Source: Brooklawnia cerclae
GTDB taxonomy: Bacteria > Actinomycetota > Actinomycetes > Propionibacteriales > Propionibacteriaceae
Direction of reading: 5' to 3'
Length of the DNA stretch: 64,000 bases
Assembly (NCBI RefSeq): GCF_011758645.1
Contig: NZ_JAAMOZ010000003.1
Coordinates: 1 to 64,000, forward strand
Both the position numbers and the translations under genes were made by a program. Shown here in pieces: positions 52,760 to 62,533 of this stretch. Below the pieces are notes generated by a model. The model saw nothing but the letters and a program-made list of their open reading frames with translations, was not told the origin of the DNA and did not search any database. How positions within the stretch are numbered: position 1 is the first letter of the stretch; the number at the start of each line of letters is the position of its first letter.

Positions 52760-54055
52760 ATGGCGCAGAGCACGTTCCCGGGCACCACGTTCCCCGACAC
52801 CGCATTCCCGGATGCCGTGCCGGTGGACGCCGCCGAGCGCTGGCGGGTCCCCGAGGCCGTGGCGGCCCCGGACGTCTCCCGGGTGACGATCGTCGGGGCT
52901 CGCGTGAGCGACGCGCTCGGGATGCGTCCCGCGGGCTGGGCGGTGGCGGGCGTCGTCGTCCTCGTGGTGGTGCTCGGATGGACGCTGCGCTGGCAGGAAC
53001 TCCGCCTGGTCGCGGTCTTCGCGGGGCTCGTGCTGGGTGTCGCGCTGTTGTTCACGATCGGCCATCCCAGTTTCCAGGTCGACCTCCACGTGCCCGACCG
53101 GCGCGTGGTGGTGGGCGAGGTGGCCTCCGGCGGCCTGCGCCTGGTCAACACCGCGAACCGGCGCAACCTACCCGCCCGTATCGATCTCCCGATCGGCGAT
53201 CGGGTGGCCTCGTTCGACGTCCCCAGCCTTGCCCCGGGGGGATCGAGCGTCGACGAGTTCACGATTCCGACCGATCGGCGCTGCGTCCTGACGATCGGTC
53301 CCGCGCAGTCGATCCAGGGCGACCCGTTCTCGCTCACCGGACGCCAGACCGAGTGGACGACGACCGTCGAGGTCTTCGTCCACCCCCGCACGGTGCCGCT
53401 GGCCGGGCGGCAGACGGGCTTCGTCCACGATCTGGAGGGGCATTCGAGCACGCGCACGGCGGCCAGCGACATGAGCTTCCAGTCGCTGCGCGAGTACGCG
53501 CCCGGGGACGATCGGCGGCAGGTGCACTGGCGTAGTTCGGCGCACATCGGCAAGCTCATGGTGCGCCAGTTCGAGGAGACTCTCCAGTCACGCGTCGCGC
53601 TCGGTATCGACCTTGCCGCGGTCTCGTACCTGGGCGCCGACGACTTCGAACCGGCCGTCAGCGTGGTCGCCTCGCTGGCTCTGCAGGCCGTGCGCGAGCA
53701 GAATCCGCTGACCCTGTTCCATAACGCCGAGGCGATGCCCGCGGTCAGCGGCCCTCGCGCTCTGGACGAGTTGTCGCGCCTGGAACGCCGGTCGCGTACC
53801 GATCTGCAGACCCTCGCCAGCACGATGATGCGGCTCGATCCCCAGGCGTCGGTGGTCATGCTCGTGACCGGGGCGGGCAACACCCTCGACACTCTGCGCC
53901 GCGCCTGCGCGGTGTTCGACCTCGACACCCGCGTGGTCGGCATCCAGGTCGATCCGGCGGCCCGGATCATGGTGCGCAACGTGGCCAACGTGTCACTGGT
54001 GCGGATCGCCGAGTTGTCGGAGTTGCCGCGAGCGATGAGACGGGCGATGCCGTGA
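52760..54055 (+). CDS. DUF58-domain membrane protein
   Basis: 431 residues. N-terminal 60 are polar with a Phe/Thr/Pro-rich start (FPGTTFPDTAFPDAVP); two membrane helices follow at about 62-105 (AVAGVVVLVVVLGWTL; VAVFAGLVLGVALLFTIG). A beta domain (about 110-210) leads to the DUF58 signature DMSFQSLREYAPGDDRRQVHWRSSAH and a vWA-like C-terminal domain. DUF58 proteins are standard partners of MoxR ATPases. ATG 52760 starts 8 nt after the MoxR stop, and its TGA overlaps the next GTG, so expression of the three proteins is tightly coupled. Confidence 0.9.
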   Translation: MAQSTFPGTTFPDTAFPDAVPVDAAERWRVPEAVAAPDVSRVTIVGARVSDALGMRPAGWAVAGVVVLVVVLGWTLRWQELRLVAVFAGLVLGVALLFTIGHPSFQVDLHVPDRRVVVGEVASGGLRLVNTANRRNLPARIDLPIGDRVASFDVPSLAPGGSSVDEFTIPTDRRCVLTIGPAQSIQGDPFSLTGRQTEWTTTVEVFVHPRTVPLAGRQTGFVHDLEGHSSTRTAASDMSFQSLREYAPGDDRRQVHWRSSAHIGKLMVRQFEETLQSRVALGIDLAAVSYLGADDFEPAVSVVASLALQAVREQNPLTLFHNAEAMPAVSGPRALDELSRLERRSRTDLQTLASTMMRLDPQASVVMLVTGAGNTLDTLRRACAVFDLDTRVVGIQVDPAARIMVRNVANVSLVRIAELSELPRAMRRAMP

Positions 54056-56400
54056 TCGCCGCGCACGAGGACGGAGCGACCGGGCTTCGACCGTCAGCGC
54101 TGACCGGGCCCGTCGAAGCGGTCGGCGCCCGACGGGCCCGGCCGTCGTCCGCGGCCGGTGCTGTGGCGCGTCTGCCCCTGTACCTCGATGCCATCGGCCT
54201 GGCCGCGCTGGCCGTCGCCCTGGTGATCGTCCTGCTGCCCGCCTACGGCAACGGCTGGGTCTGGGTGACTGTGCTCGGGGGCACCGCGCTCGGCATGGGA
54301 CTCGCCCTGATCAGCGCGAGAAGGCGCTGGAACGCGTCCCTCACCGCCCTGGTCGGCATCGGCGCGTGGTTCGTCCTCGGGAGCCCGCTCGCGATGCCGG
54401 ATTCCGCGATCGGCTTCGTCGTCCCGACCCTGCGCACCTTGGAGGGGCTCGCGACCGGTCCCGTGACCGCCTGGCGCGACATGCTCACGATCGCCCCGCC
54501 GCTCGGCACCACCTGGAACCTCATGACGGTGCCGCTGCTGCTGGCGCTGGTGTCCGGGCTGCTCGGCACGACGATCGCCCGCCGCTCGTCGGCCCCGACG
54601 CTGGCCTGGGTGCCGTCCCTGGCCGCCTGTCTGATCGGCTTTCTGCTGGGCACCCATCACAGCGTCGCCCCGCTGGCGGTGGCCATCGGCATAGCTGTGG
54701 TCGTGCTCGTCTGGACGACCGCGCAGCGCGCCCGGGCCCGCACCACCCTGGTGCGCACCGCATCGCGCCGGCGGCTGCCCAACGGTCTCACGGGGGCGCT
54801 CGTCCTGGCTGTGTGCACGGCCCTGACCGTGGCCGCTGCGCCCTTCGTCGATCCCCAGGAGTCGCGTGTCGTCCTCCGCGAGCTGGTCGAACAGCCCCTC
54901 GACGTGCGCGACTACGCGTCCCCGCTCCAGGGTTTCCGGGCCAACATCAGTGAGCACGAGAACGACGTCATCATGACCGTCGACGGGGCTCCGGCGAGCG
55001 GGGTGATCCGCGTCGCCACGCTGGACGCCTACGACGGCCTCACCTACAACGTGTCGAACGCCGACGTGGGGTCGCAGATCGAGTTCCTGCCGGTCGGGGC
55101 GCGCATCGAGGACCCGACGGTCGGTGAGCACCACACCGTCGCCGTGACGATCGGCGACTACAGCGGCGTGTGGCTGCCCAACACCGGTGCGACGCTCGAC
55201 GTCGAGTTCCTCGGGGACCACGGCGTCGACCTGTCGGACAGCTTCTACCACAACATGGGGAGCGGGACGAGCATCGTCACCGCCGGGCTGACCAGCGGTG
55301 ACAGCTACGTGCTGGAGGCCGTGTCGCCCGCAACCCCGACCGAGGCCGAGATCAGGGACGCCGCCGCCGGTTCGGTGACGCTGCCCGAACCGGGCGATGT
55401 CCCCGACCGGGTGCGCGACCTGGCGGCCGTGTGGACGAGCGGGGCGTCCAGCGCCGGGGATGCGGCGCTGATGCTTGCCGACCGCCTCTCGACCACCGGG
55501 TGGTTCAGCCACGGGGTGGGGCAGGACGCCACTCCGTCGCTGCCCGGCCACTCGTTCTCGCGGCTGTCCACCCTGCTCGCCGACGAGGAGCAGATGGTCG
55601 GGGACGAGGAACAGTACGCCGTCGCGATGGCACTCATGTGCCGGGTGCTCGGCATCCCGGCGCGTGTCGTCTACGGCTACACCGTGCCCGAGGGCGGGAG
55701 CGGGGAGGTGCACGGCTCCGACGTCGGCGCCTGGACCGAGGTGTACCTCGACGGCCTGGGCTGGGTGATGTTCGACCCGACCCCGGCGCACGACCGAGTG
55801 CTGAAGCAGTACGACGACAGTGAGAACCCCCAGACCCGCCCGCACGTGGAGAATCCTCCGCCCCCGCCTGAGCGTCCCGAGGAACCGCCGTCTGACAACC
55901 GGATGCCTGTCGACCCGGCGCCCGTGCCCGAGGAGAACGACCGCATCGATCTGGGGCAGGTGCTCGGGTTCACGGCAGTGGTAGGGCTGCCCGTCGTCAT
56001 CCTGCTGGGGCCGATCGCGCTCGTGCTCGGGCTCAAGCATCGTCGCCGGAAGATGCGCATGAACGCGCCGGAACCCGCCGGACGCGTGGCCGGGGGCTGG
56101 GCGGAACTGCTCGACCAGGCGCGCGACCTCGGTACCACGATGTCGCCCTCGGCCACCCGCACCGAGCAGGCGGAAAGGCTCGCGGGCACGTACGGCAGGC
56201 TGGAGCAGTCGATCGACACCATCCGTCTCGCACGGCAGGCGGACGCGTCCACCTTCGCGCCCGATCCGGTGAGCCCGGAGCAGGCCGCGTCCTTCTGGGA
56301 AGGCGTCGATCAGGCCATTCGCGGGCTGCGTGATTCCGTGACGCGCAGGCGGGCCGTCTGGGCCAGGCTGTCCCCGCGCTCGTTCCGGACGTTCCGATAG
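54052..56400 (+). CDS. Transglutaminase-fold membrane protein with substituted catalytic residues
   Basis: 782 residues. About six helices in 40-270 (DUF3488/TgpA-like), an extracellular beta region (about 290-440), the transglutaminase core (about 470-585), a Pro-rich linker, one helix (VLGFTAVVGLPVVILLGPIALVLGL) and a cytoplasmic helical tail. In the core the usual Cys is Glu519 (MVGDEEQYAVAMALMCRVLGI) and the usual His is Gly559 (SDVGAWTEVYLDG); only FDPTP of the triad region remains. It therefore probably cannot perform standard transglutaminase or protease chemistry and may be a binding module. GTG start in GTGA overlap with DUF58. Homologous to the tgm position of PFNA clusters. Confidence 0.88.
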   Translation: MIAAHEDGATGLRPSALTGPVEAVGARRARPSSAAGAVARLPLYLDAIGLAALAVALVIVLLPAYGNGWVWVTVLGGTALGMGLALISARRRWNASLTALVGIGAWFVLGSPLAMPDSAIGFVVPTLRTLEGLATGPVTAWRDMLTIAPPLGTTWNLMTVPLLLALVSGLLGTTIARRSSAPTLAWVPSLAACLIGFLLGTHHSVAPLAVAIGIAVVVLVWTTAQRARARTTLVRTASRRRLPNGLTGALVLAVCTALTVAAAPFVDPQESRVVLRELVEQPLDVRDYASPLQGFRANISEHENDVIMTVDGAPASGVIRVATLDAYDGLTYNVSNADVGSQIEFLPVGARIEDPTVGEHHTVAVTIGDYSGVWLPNTGATLDVEFLGDHGVDLSDSFYHNMGSGTSIVTAGLTSGDSYVLEAVSPATPTEAEIRDAAAGSVTLPEPGDVPDRVRDLAAVWTSGASSAGDAALMLADRLSTTGWFSHGVGQDATPSLPGHSFSRLSTLLADEEQMVGDEEQYAVAMALMCRVLGIPARVVYGYTVPEGGSGEVHGSDVGAWTEVYLDGLGWVMFDPTPAHDRVLKQYDDSENPQTRPHVENPPPPPERPEEPPSDNRMPVDPAPVPEENDRIDLGQVLGFTAVVGLPVVILLGPIALVLGLKHRRRKMRMNAPEPAGRVAGGWAELLDQARDLGTTMSPSATRTEQAERLAGTYGRLEQSIDTIRLARQADASTFAPDPVSPEQAASFWEGVDQAIRGLRDSVTRRRAVWARLSPRSFRTFR

Positions 56401-56443
56401 TGTTCGCACGGGATACCGGGATGGCAGCGAGGGAGGCGCCCAG

Positions 56444-57976
56444 ATGAGCCAATCGGCGGCGGGTGGCATCGTCGTCGCCCCACTGGGTGCCCGATTCGGG
56501 GCCGCTTTCGTCGATCGTCTCGTGCCGGGAGCGCTCGTCGGGCTGTGGGCGTGGCTTTTCGCCGGGCTGCAGCTGGGGGGTTGGCTCATCTACAGCGTCG
56601 CCTTCGCGATCGGGCTGTTGGGCTGGGTCATGGCGCAATGGTGGCTGTACGCGGTACGCCGTGCCGGGCTCGGGTTCAGGCTCTTCGGCCTGGAACTGGT
56701 CGGTCTCAAGGACGGTCGGCCGATCGGCTGGGGCCGGATGTGCCTGCGGACGCTGATCTCGCACGCGCTGTGGGCGTTCGTCGTGCCGGGCGTGATCATG
56801 GCGGTCTTCCTGGTCGTCCAGGAGCGCAGGCAGGGATGGCCCGACCTCGCGGTCGGGTCGCTGGCGATCGCCCGCCGTGCGAGGACCCCCCAACCGGCGA
56901 TGGCCCCGGCGTCGGCCATTCGTCGAGGCAACTCGACTGTGGGGCTGCCACCGCACCTGCTGTCGAACGCGTTCGCGGCGCAGCCCGATTACCCAGCACC
57001 GTCATCGCCCATCGACCACGCGCCGATAGACCACACACCGGTCGGGCAGGCGCTGATCGGCCCGGCACCGGTGAGCCAGGCATCCCCGGGCCAGGGGGCT
57101 CCGGGGCAGATGCCGACGGGACAAGCGCCGACAGGGTGGGGTCCGGTGGGCCAGGGACAGACGGGCCAGTCGGCGTGGGCGCCGCCGGTGGCACCCACCG
57201 GGCAGGCGCCTGCCTACCAGCGGCCGGGCGAGGCGTCGTCCTACCTGGCGTCGCCGTACCAGCAGCCCTCCCCGTCGGCACCGCCGTACCAGCCGGGCCC
57301 GGCGTCCACCCAGCAGTTCCAGCCGGGGTCGGCGTCCGCGCAACAGCCCTATGCGGCGTATCAGCAGTCGCAGCCTCCCCAGCAGGGGTGGCCCTATCCG
57401 CAACCCGCCCAGCCGCAGCCGTATCAGGCGGTGCAGGCGTATCAGCCCCCGCAACCGATGCCGCCCGGCCTGCAGCCGCCCGGTCAGCAGGGGGCCGTCC
57501 CCCCGCCGCCGCAACCGGGAAACGTACAGCCGCCCTTGCGCATCAAGCCTCGTCAGGCCCCGAGCGACGACATCGACGGCACGCGGTTGGTGGCGGCACC
57601 GGGCCGCGGGACGCGTCCGGCGACCGAGGGGTGGCATGTGCGGCTCGACGACGGCCGCGACATCCCGGTGAAGACCCTCGTGCTGATCGGCCGCAACCCG
57701 CAGCCCAGGCCCACCGAGCAGGACGCCACTCTCGTCCAGGCGGGCGAACCGGCGAGGACCGTCAGCAAGACCCATCTGGCCCTGGGCGTCGACTCCAAGG
57801 GCATGTTCGTGCTCGACCGGGGCTCGACCAACGGCACCGCGTTGATGACGTCCTCGGGAGCCCTCGAACCGTGTGCGGCGAACGCGATGGTGCGCCTGCA
57901 CGAGGGGCAGGTGGTGTCGTTCGGGGAGCGGCAGTTGCAGGTGCTGCGCTACCCGGCGTCGTCCTCGCGTTCCTGA
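56444..57976 (+). CDS. RDD membrane domain plus FHA domain protein
   Basis: 510 residues. An RDD domain with three helices (about 10-140) carries GARFGAAFVDRLVPGALVGLW, GLGFRLFGLELVGLKDGRPIGWGRMCLRTL and GWPDLAVGSLAI. About 150-390 is Pro/Gln/Gly-rich with period 5-8 repeats (GQAPTGWGPVGQGQTGQ; then YQQPSPSAPPYQPGP). The C-terminal FHA domain (about 400-510) has LVLIGRNPQP, VSKTHLAL and DRGSTNGTA, the residues needed for phosphothreonine binding. It would place a phosphopeptide-binding head at the inner face of the membrane. Last gene of the envelope cluster, 43 bp after the transglutaminase-fold gene; repeat element C follows. Confidence 0.88.
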   Translation: MSQSAAGGIVVAPLGARFGAAFVDRLVPGALVGLWAWLFAGLQLGGWLIYSVAFAIGLLGWVMAQWWLYAVRRAGLGFRLFGLELVGLKDGRPIGWGRMCLRTLISHALWAFVVPGVIMAVFLVVQERRQGWPDLAVGSLAIARRARTPQPAMAPASAIRRGNSTVGLPPHLLSNAFAAQPDYPAPSSPIDHAPIDHTPVGQALIGPAPVSQASPGQGAPGQMPTGQAPTGWGPVGQGQTGQSAWAPPVAPTGQAPAYQRPGEASSYLASPYQQPSPSAPPYQPGPASTQQFQPGSASAQQPYAAYQQSQPPQQGWPYPQPAQPQPYQAVQAYQPPQPMPPGLQPPGQQGAVPPPPQPGNVQPPLRIKPRQAPSDDIDGTRLVAAPGRGTRPATEGWHVRLDDGRDIPVKTLVLIGRNPQPRPTEQDATLVQAGEPARTVSKTHLALGVDSKGMFVLDRGSTNGTALMTSSGALEPCAANAMVRLHEGQVVSFGERQLQVLRYPASSSRS

Positions 57977-58079
57977 GCGGCCGTTCCGCCCGAGCGAAGG
58001 CCCGTCCTGGGTATCCGGCGTCGTTTCTCGCGATCGGATCCCGGTTTGCGGCCCGCGCGGCCCGGTCATGTGCGCCGGG

Positions 58080-58188
58080 CGTGACTCAGTTCCTTCAATC
58101 TCCGTTGAGGCTTTCCCGTATTCTCTGTGGCTACGCCAGATGCATTTGGCCAGTAGCTGACACGACGAATTGAAGGAACTGTGTCACG
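58080..58188. repeat. 109-bp inverted-repeat element, copy C
   Basis: Left arm CGTGACTCAGTTCCTTCAA (58080-58098) and right arm TTGAAGGAACTGTGTCACG (58170-58188) differ at one pair. The right end touches the TAG stop codon of dcd (58189-58191). It lies between the convergent RDD-FHA and dcd genes and could act as a bidirectional terminator, though no U runs follow. Confidence 0.8.
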
Positions 58189-58785
58189 CTACTGGCCGTC
58201 GCGTTCTGGAGGAATGTCGATGCGGCTGAAGTTCAGGTGCGACCGGCTGGCAGTGGGGCCGCGTTGGCCCTGGTAGTGCGAGCCTGTGGTGGCCGACCCG
58301 TACGGGTGATCGGCGGCCGAACTCAGGCGGAAGAAGCACAACTGGCCGACCTTCATCCCGGGATACAGCTTGATCGGCAGGGTGGCCATGTTCGACAGCT
58401 CCAGTGTCACGTGGCCCTGGAACCCGGGGTCGATGAACCCGGCGGTGGAATGGGTGAGCAGGCCAAGCCGACCGAGGGACGACTTGCCCTCCAAGCGCGC
58501 GGCGATGTCGTCCGGCAGCGTCACGTATTCGTAGGTGGCGCCGAGAACGAACTCGCCGGGGTGAAGGATGAACGGGTCAGTTCCCGAGGGCGAGACCATG
58601 CGGGTCAGCTCCGACTGGTCGGTGGCCGGGTCGATCGCGTCGTACCGATGGTTCTCGAAGATGCGGAAGTACCTGTCGAGCCGGACGTCGACGCTGGCCG
58701 GCTGCACCATGGTGGGGTCCCACGGGTCGAGGCGAACCCGTCCAGCATCGATTGCGCTGATGATGTCGTGATCGGACAGGAGCAT
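58189..58785 (-). CDS. dcd: dCTP deaminase
   Basis: 198 residues, trimeric cytoplasmic enzyme making dUTP, or directly dUMP in the bifunctional actinobacterial type, from d[38 protein letters not shown] at the start, [35 protein letters not shown] and [21 protein letters not shown] with the catalytic Glu, and the end [18 protein letters not shown]. Deaminase-only versus bifunctional activity was not determined. ATG 58785 has TAGATT 7 nt upstream (leaderless). Its stop directly abuts repeat element C. Confidence 0.94.
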   Translation of the reverse strand: MLLSDHDIISAIDAGRVRLDPWDPTMVQPASVDVRLDRYFRIFENHRYDAIDPATDQSELTRMVSPSGTDPFILHPGEFVLGATYEYVTLPDDIAARLEGKSSLGRLGLLTHSTAGFIDPGFQGHVTLELSNMATLPIKLYPGMKVGQLCFFRLSSAADHPYGSATTGSHYQGQRGPTASRSHLNFSRIDIPPERDGQ

Positions 58786-58876
58786 GTGCGCCAATCTAGC
58801 CGACCGGGCAGTGGCCGACGGCAGGGTCGGGATGTTGCCCGGGACGGCAGGGGTACGCCGGCTGGATAATGGACGC

Positions 58877-59983
58877 GTGCAGGGATGGCGTCCCCAGGGC
58901 AACGAGGTCGAGCCCGCTGCGGCGGGAATGGATCCCTCCGGCCTGCTGGCTGCGGTGGGTGAGGCGGAGGCACGTGGTGGACGCTGGCAGCTGGCCTGCT
59001 GGCGGGGCGCGCGCTGCGTGGTGGACCGATCGTCCCATGCGACCGGGCCGGATCTGTTCTGGCTGTGGTCGGCGTCCAAGCCCTTCATGACCGTGCTCAC
59101 CTGGCAACTCGTCGAGGAGGGCGTGCTCGGCCTCGACGACCGGCTGACGCGCTGGTGGCCCGAGTTCACCGGGCGGGGCAAGGATGCGGTCACGATCCGG
59201 CACGTGCTGCAACATCGCTCGGGGCTGCCCACGGGCCCGGGCGGCCCTCTGGCTGATGCGCTTGTGATGCATGACTGGGCAGCCTCACGGCGCCGCTACG
59301 AGCGGGCACGACCGCGTTGGCAGGCCGGGCGAAAACCCGCGTACGAGTATTTGTCCTACGGGTTCCTGCTGGGCGAGGTGATCCAGCGCGCCACCGGACG
59401 AGCCGTCGGCGACCTGGTGCGCGAGCGCATCTGCGTCCCCCTCGGGCTGGCCGACACGTTCCTCGGGCTGCCCGAGCCCCTGCTGACTCGCGCGGTGCCG
59501 TTGCGTGTGGCCGAGCCGGGCGGCGTGGTCGTCGAACGTGTCGTCAATTCGCCTCGGACGCGCACGGCCGTGATTCCGGCCGGAGGGGTGTCGTCGACGG
59601 CCGCCGACCTGGCCCGGTTCTACCGTGACCTGGTCGCGTGTGCGGCGGGCGAGGGTCGCCTGCTGACCGGGGGTTCGTTGGCTGCGGCTCGCGCCCCGAG
59701 CACGGCGGACGACGAGATCGACGGCCTGCTGCGCTACCACATGAACTGGTCGCAGGGTTTTCAGTTGGGCGGTCCGGCGGTCGGACGCCCGGCGATCGAG
59801 CCGATGGGGCATACCTCGAGCCGGGCGACTTTCGGACACAACGGCAGTGGGGTCTGCATCGGCTGGGGTGACCCGACCTCCGGGCTCGCCGTCGGGTACA
59901 CGTGCAATCTGATGCGAGGCCCGAGGCGGGACGCAGCCATGATGGGACGGCTCGCGGACGCGCTGCTGGGGGCGTGCCGGTGA
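58877..59983 (+). CDS. Beta-lactamase-fold serine hydrolase (class C/EstB-like)
   Basis: 368 residues, no signal peptide, so probably cytoplasmic. The SxxK nucleophile motif is [16 protein letters not shown] (about residue 60); the Tyr motif is [12 protein letters not shown]; the third motif is FGHNGSG near the C-terminus. VLQHRSGLP and [11 protein letters not shown] are typical of the beta-lactamase/esterase family. These enzymes are usually esterases or D-amino-acid peptidases rather than drug-resistance enzymes. GTG 58877 is chosen because GATAAT lies 6 nt upstream; ATG 58928 is the alternative. Divergent from dcd. Confidence 0.8.
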   Translation: MQGWRPQGNEVEPAAAGMDPSGLLAAVGEAEARGGRWQLACWRGARCVVDRSSHATGPDLFWLWSASKPFMTVLTWQLVEEGVLGLDDRLTRWWPEFTGRGKDAVTIRHVLQHRSGLPTGPGGPLADALVMHDWAASRRRYERARPRWQAGRKPAYEYLSYGFLLGEVIQRATGRAVGDLVRERICVPLGLADTFLGLPEPLLTRAVPLRVAEPGGVVVERVVNSPRTRTAVIPAGGVSSTAADLARFYRDLVACAAGEGRLLTGGSLAAARAPSTADDEIDGLLRYHMNWSQGFQLGGPAVGRPAIEPMGHTSSRATFGHNGSGVCIGWGDPTSGLAVGYTCNLMRGPRRDAAMMGRLADALLGACR

Positions 59984-60134
59984 GGCCCGGCATGTGTGAT
60001 CTGTGGCGTTGGACGGTGCCAGGGCATGGCGGAGACGCGACAGCTCTTCGGCCGCAACGGCATCGGCATCTTCCCGGTGCAACTTCTCAGGCGGCCGGTT
60101 GCGGAGTCGGCACTCGTCGACGCGATCGCTCTGG

Positions 60135-60794
60135 TCAGTCGCGAGAGGGCACGGGCTCGCGGACGATGACGTACCGCCAGACGCCATGGACGAGCACGAT
60201 GCCGCTGACTGCCAGCGCCACCCATCCCACGGCGGCGGTGACGATCGCGCTGACGGGGTCGATCGGCACGGGGGAGCCGTAGAGCTCCCGGTGAGCGGTG
60301 AACGCGTCGAAAGCGATGTATGCGGGCAGCGCGACGCACGCCGACACCGCGAGAAGGCCTCCATGACGACGGGCGGCGTGAATCCCCGACAGCAGGGCGC
60401 TGGCGGCGGCTCCGGCGACGACGTAGAAGGCCGTCTCAACGGCCATGCTGCCGATGTCGACGAACGACTCGACATCGGCGTCGGCCGGGTTCTGGAGATC
60501 GATGGCGAGTCTGTCGTAGACGCCGGCGTGGAGATCGGCCAGGTAGTAGGCGAGCACCGCTGGAGCGTAGAAGGCCACGCCCCGGAGGAATCCGTCCTTC
60601 CACGACCGGCCCGGCCAGGTGGCGATCAGGCCGGCCGCGAGCCATCCCCAGGTCGTGCCGAGAACCTTCGACACGTAGGCGGCTGTCTCACCGCCCAAGC
60701 CGTGATTGACCGCCGAGGTCAGCCACCCGAACATCGCGCCGCACACGAGGGCAGGCGCGGTCCTGACGAGGGTGGATCGGGTCGACGAAGTCAT
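60135..60794 (-). CDS. Six-helix membrane protein of unknown function
   Basis: 219 residues with about six helices (APALVCGAMFGWLTSAVNH; GWLAAGLIATWPG; GVAFYAPAVLAYYLADLHAG; SMAVETAFYVVAGAAASALLSGI; AVSACVALPAYIAFDAF; AIVTAAVGWVALAVSGIVLVHGVW). The loop AIDLQNPADADVESFVDIG is acidic. No family is recognised with confidence. It is convergent with the serine hydrolase (151-bp gap) and lies downstream of the deoC-lacI pair, 69 bp from lacI, possibly in the same transcript. Confidence 0.65.
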   Translation of the reverse strand: MTSSTRSTLVRTAPALVCGAMFGWLTSAVNHGLGGETAAYVSKVLGTTWGWLAAGLIATWPGRSWKDGFLRGVAFYAPAVLAYYLADLHAGVYDRLAIDLQNPADADVESFVDIGSMAVETAFYVVAGAAASALLSGIHAARRHGGLLAVSACVALPAYIAFDAFTAHRELYGSPVPIDPVSAIVTAAVGWVALAVSGIVLVHGVWRYVIVREPVPSRD

Positions 60795-60863
60795 GGCGCC
60801 ATCCAGAGGCAGGAATGTGCTGGGGAGGAACGAGGCTCACCGTAGCATCCGGGTGAGTGGTAC

Positions 60864-61877
60864 TCAGCCGCGCCGGACGCGTTCGGTGGATTCCCTCAAC
60901 GACAGCGTGAATCCCAGCTCGATGGTCCGGGGCTGGTCATCGTCCCCGAGGACGAGTTCGGTGGCCAGTTCGCCGGCCTGCACGGCGTCCATGGCCACCG
61001 ATGTCAGGGGAGGGACGGCGTCGCGCACCGAGTCGATGTCGCCGAAGCCTGCCAGCCCCACGTCACGTGGGACGCGCAGGCCCGCTTCGCGCAGCCGCCT
61101 CATGGCGCCGAGGGCCATGAGGTCGTTGACGGCGAAGAAGACGTCGGGCAGCGGCCACGCGTCGAGCAGGTCGCCCATCACCGCGTACCCGCTTTCGCGG
61201 GTGTAGTCCCCGCGCACGCGCGTGAGGACGCGTCCGCCCAGTTCGCCGACCGTCGAGATGAAGCTCTCGGTGCGTTGCACCGACGTCGGCTGCTCGTCGG
61301 GGCCCGAGATCACCGAGAAGGTGCGATGCCCCAGGTCGAACAATGCCGTGGCCAGGGCGGCAGCACCACTGTGGTTGGGCAGTAGCAGGTTGCTGACCCC
61401 GGGCACCTCGGCCCCGACCGTGCTGATGCGCGCGCCGGTCGCCGCGAGCCGCCGCAGCGACTCGGCGAGATCGGGAAGGGCCGGGTCGCCGGCCCATACA
61501 CCGCCCGCCAGGATGAGTGCCCGCACCCGCTGGCCCGCCATGAGGTCGACGACGGGCGCCTTCGCCGAGGCCATCAGGCCCGTGGACGACAGGGTCACGA
61601 TGCAGCCGTAGCGGGACGCGGCGCTGGTCACTCCAGCCGCGACGGACGCGAAATAGGGGTCGGAGATGTCGTTGACCAGCAGCCCGACGTTCGACGAGTG
61701 GCCGCGGGCCATGGTCTGGGCGGCGGCGTGCGGCAGATAGCCGAGTTCGTCCGCGGCGGCCGCCACCCGCTCCCGGAGCTCCGGGCGGACGCTGCGCCCG
61801 GGTGACCCGTTGAGCGCCCGGGAAGCCGTCGCCAGGGAGACACCCGCGCGGCGTGCCACGTCGCTGAGGGTGATCAC
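60864..61877 (-). CDS. LacI-family transcriptional regulator
   Basis: 337 residues. N-terminal [24 protein letters not shown] with the hinge region [29 protein letters not shown], followed by the periplasmic-binding-protein-like effector domain ([57 protein letters not shown]). GTG 61877 overlaps the deoC stop (GTGA), so the regulator is made with deoxyribose-phosphate aldolase. The palindrome at 62668-62705, in front of both deoC and the divergent transporter, is its likely operator. The effector is unknown; a pentose or deoxyribose compound would fit the context. Confidence 0.92.
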   Translation of the reverse strand: MITLSDVARRAGVSLATASRALNGSPGRSVRPELRERVAAAADELGYLPHAAAQTMARGHSSNVGLLVNDISDPYFASVAAGVTSAASRYGCIVTLSSTGLMASAKAPVVDLMAGQRVRALILAGGVWAGDPALPDLAESLRRLAATGARISTVGAEVPGVSNLLLPNHSGAAALATALFDLGHRTFSVISGPDEQPTSVQRTESFISTVGELGGRVLTRVRGDYTRESGYAVMGDLLDAWPLPDVFFAVNDLMALGAMRRLREAGLRVPRDVGLAGFGDIDSVRDAVPPLTSVAMDAVQAGELATELVLGDDDQPRTIELGFTLSLRESTERVRRG

Positions 61878-62533
61878 TTCTCAGCCGCCCCCGCAAGGAT
61901 CGCTGCGCTGGCCGAACACCCGATGCGTGTCGCGCCCGCCTCGATCATGGCGATCGCGGTGGCGTAGTCGCGGATGCCGCCGGAGGCCTTGACCCCGAGC
62001 TGGCCGCCGACGGTCTGCGCCATCAGCTGGACGGCGTGGACGCTGGCCCCACCCGCGGGGTCGAATCCGGTCGAGGTCTTGACGAAGTCCGCGCCGGCGC
62101 GCTCTGCGGCCTGGCAAGCCGAGACGATCTCGTCGTCCGACAGCTTCGCGGACTCGATGATCACCTTGAGCACCCCGGGGACCTCGGCCTTGACCCGTGC
62201 GATCTCGGCTGTGAGGTCGTCGAGTCGCCCGGCGCGCAGCAGGCCGACGTCGATCACCATGTCGACCTCGTCCGCGCCGTGGGCGACTGCCTCGCGGGCC
62301 TCGGCCGCCTTGACGGAAGGAGTGTGCTTGCCGGAGGGGAAGCCGCAGACGACCGCGAGCTTGACCTCGCCGAGATCGGCCGCGACGGGAAGCATGCTGG
62401 GCGACACGCAGATCGACCAGGTGCCGAGCCGCACCGCCTCGGCTGCCAGGGATGCCACGTCGTCCGCCGTGGCATCGGGACGCAGCAAGGTGTGGTCGAG
62501 GTACTTCGCGAGCTGCGCGGGGGTGAGGTCCAT
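61874..62533 (-). CDS. deoC: Deoxyribose-phosphate aldolase
   Basis: 219-residue TIM-barrel class I aldolase splitting 2-deoxyribose-5-phosphate into glyceraldehyde-3-phosphate and acetaldehyde. [15 protein letters not shown] at the start, [44 protein letters not shown], the Schiff-base Lys152 in [14 protein letters not shown], and [26 protein letters not shown] lies 4 nt before ATG 62533. Cotranscribed with the LacI regulator and divergent from the transporter, which suggests use of deoxynucleosides or deoxyribose as substrate. Confidence 0.95.
   Translation of the reverse strand: MDLTPAQLAKYLDHTLLRPDATADDVASLAAEAVRLGTWSICVSPSMLPVAADLGEVKLAVVCGFPSGKHTPSVKAAEAREAVAHGADEVDMVIDVGLLRAGRLDDLTAEIARVKAEVPGVLKVIIESAKLSDDEIVSACQAAERAGADFVKTSTGFDPAGGASVHAVQLMAQTVGGQLGVKASGGIRDYATAIAMIEAGATRIGCSASAAILAGAAEK

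Noticed and set aside
58877-59983. Reading the serine hydrolase as an antibiotic-resistance beta-lactamase
   Set aside because: It lacks a signal peptide and has esterase/D-peptidase-like motif spacing; such proteins are common housekeeping hydrolases.
59984-60134. A possible small gene or gene remnant between the serine hydrolase and the membrane protein
   Set aside because: No start with a ribosome site or -10 box and no recognisable peptide; treated as plain intergenic DNA.
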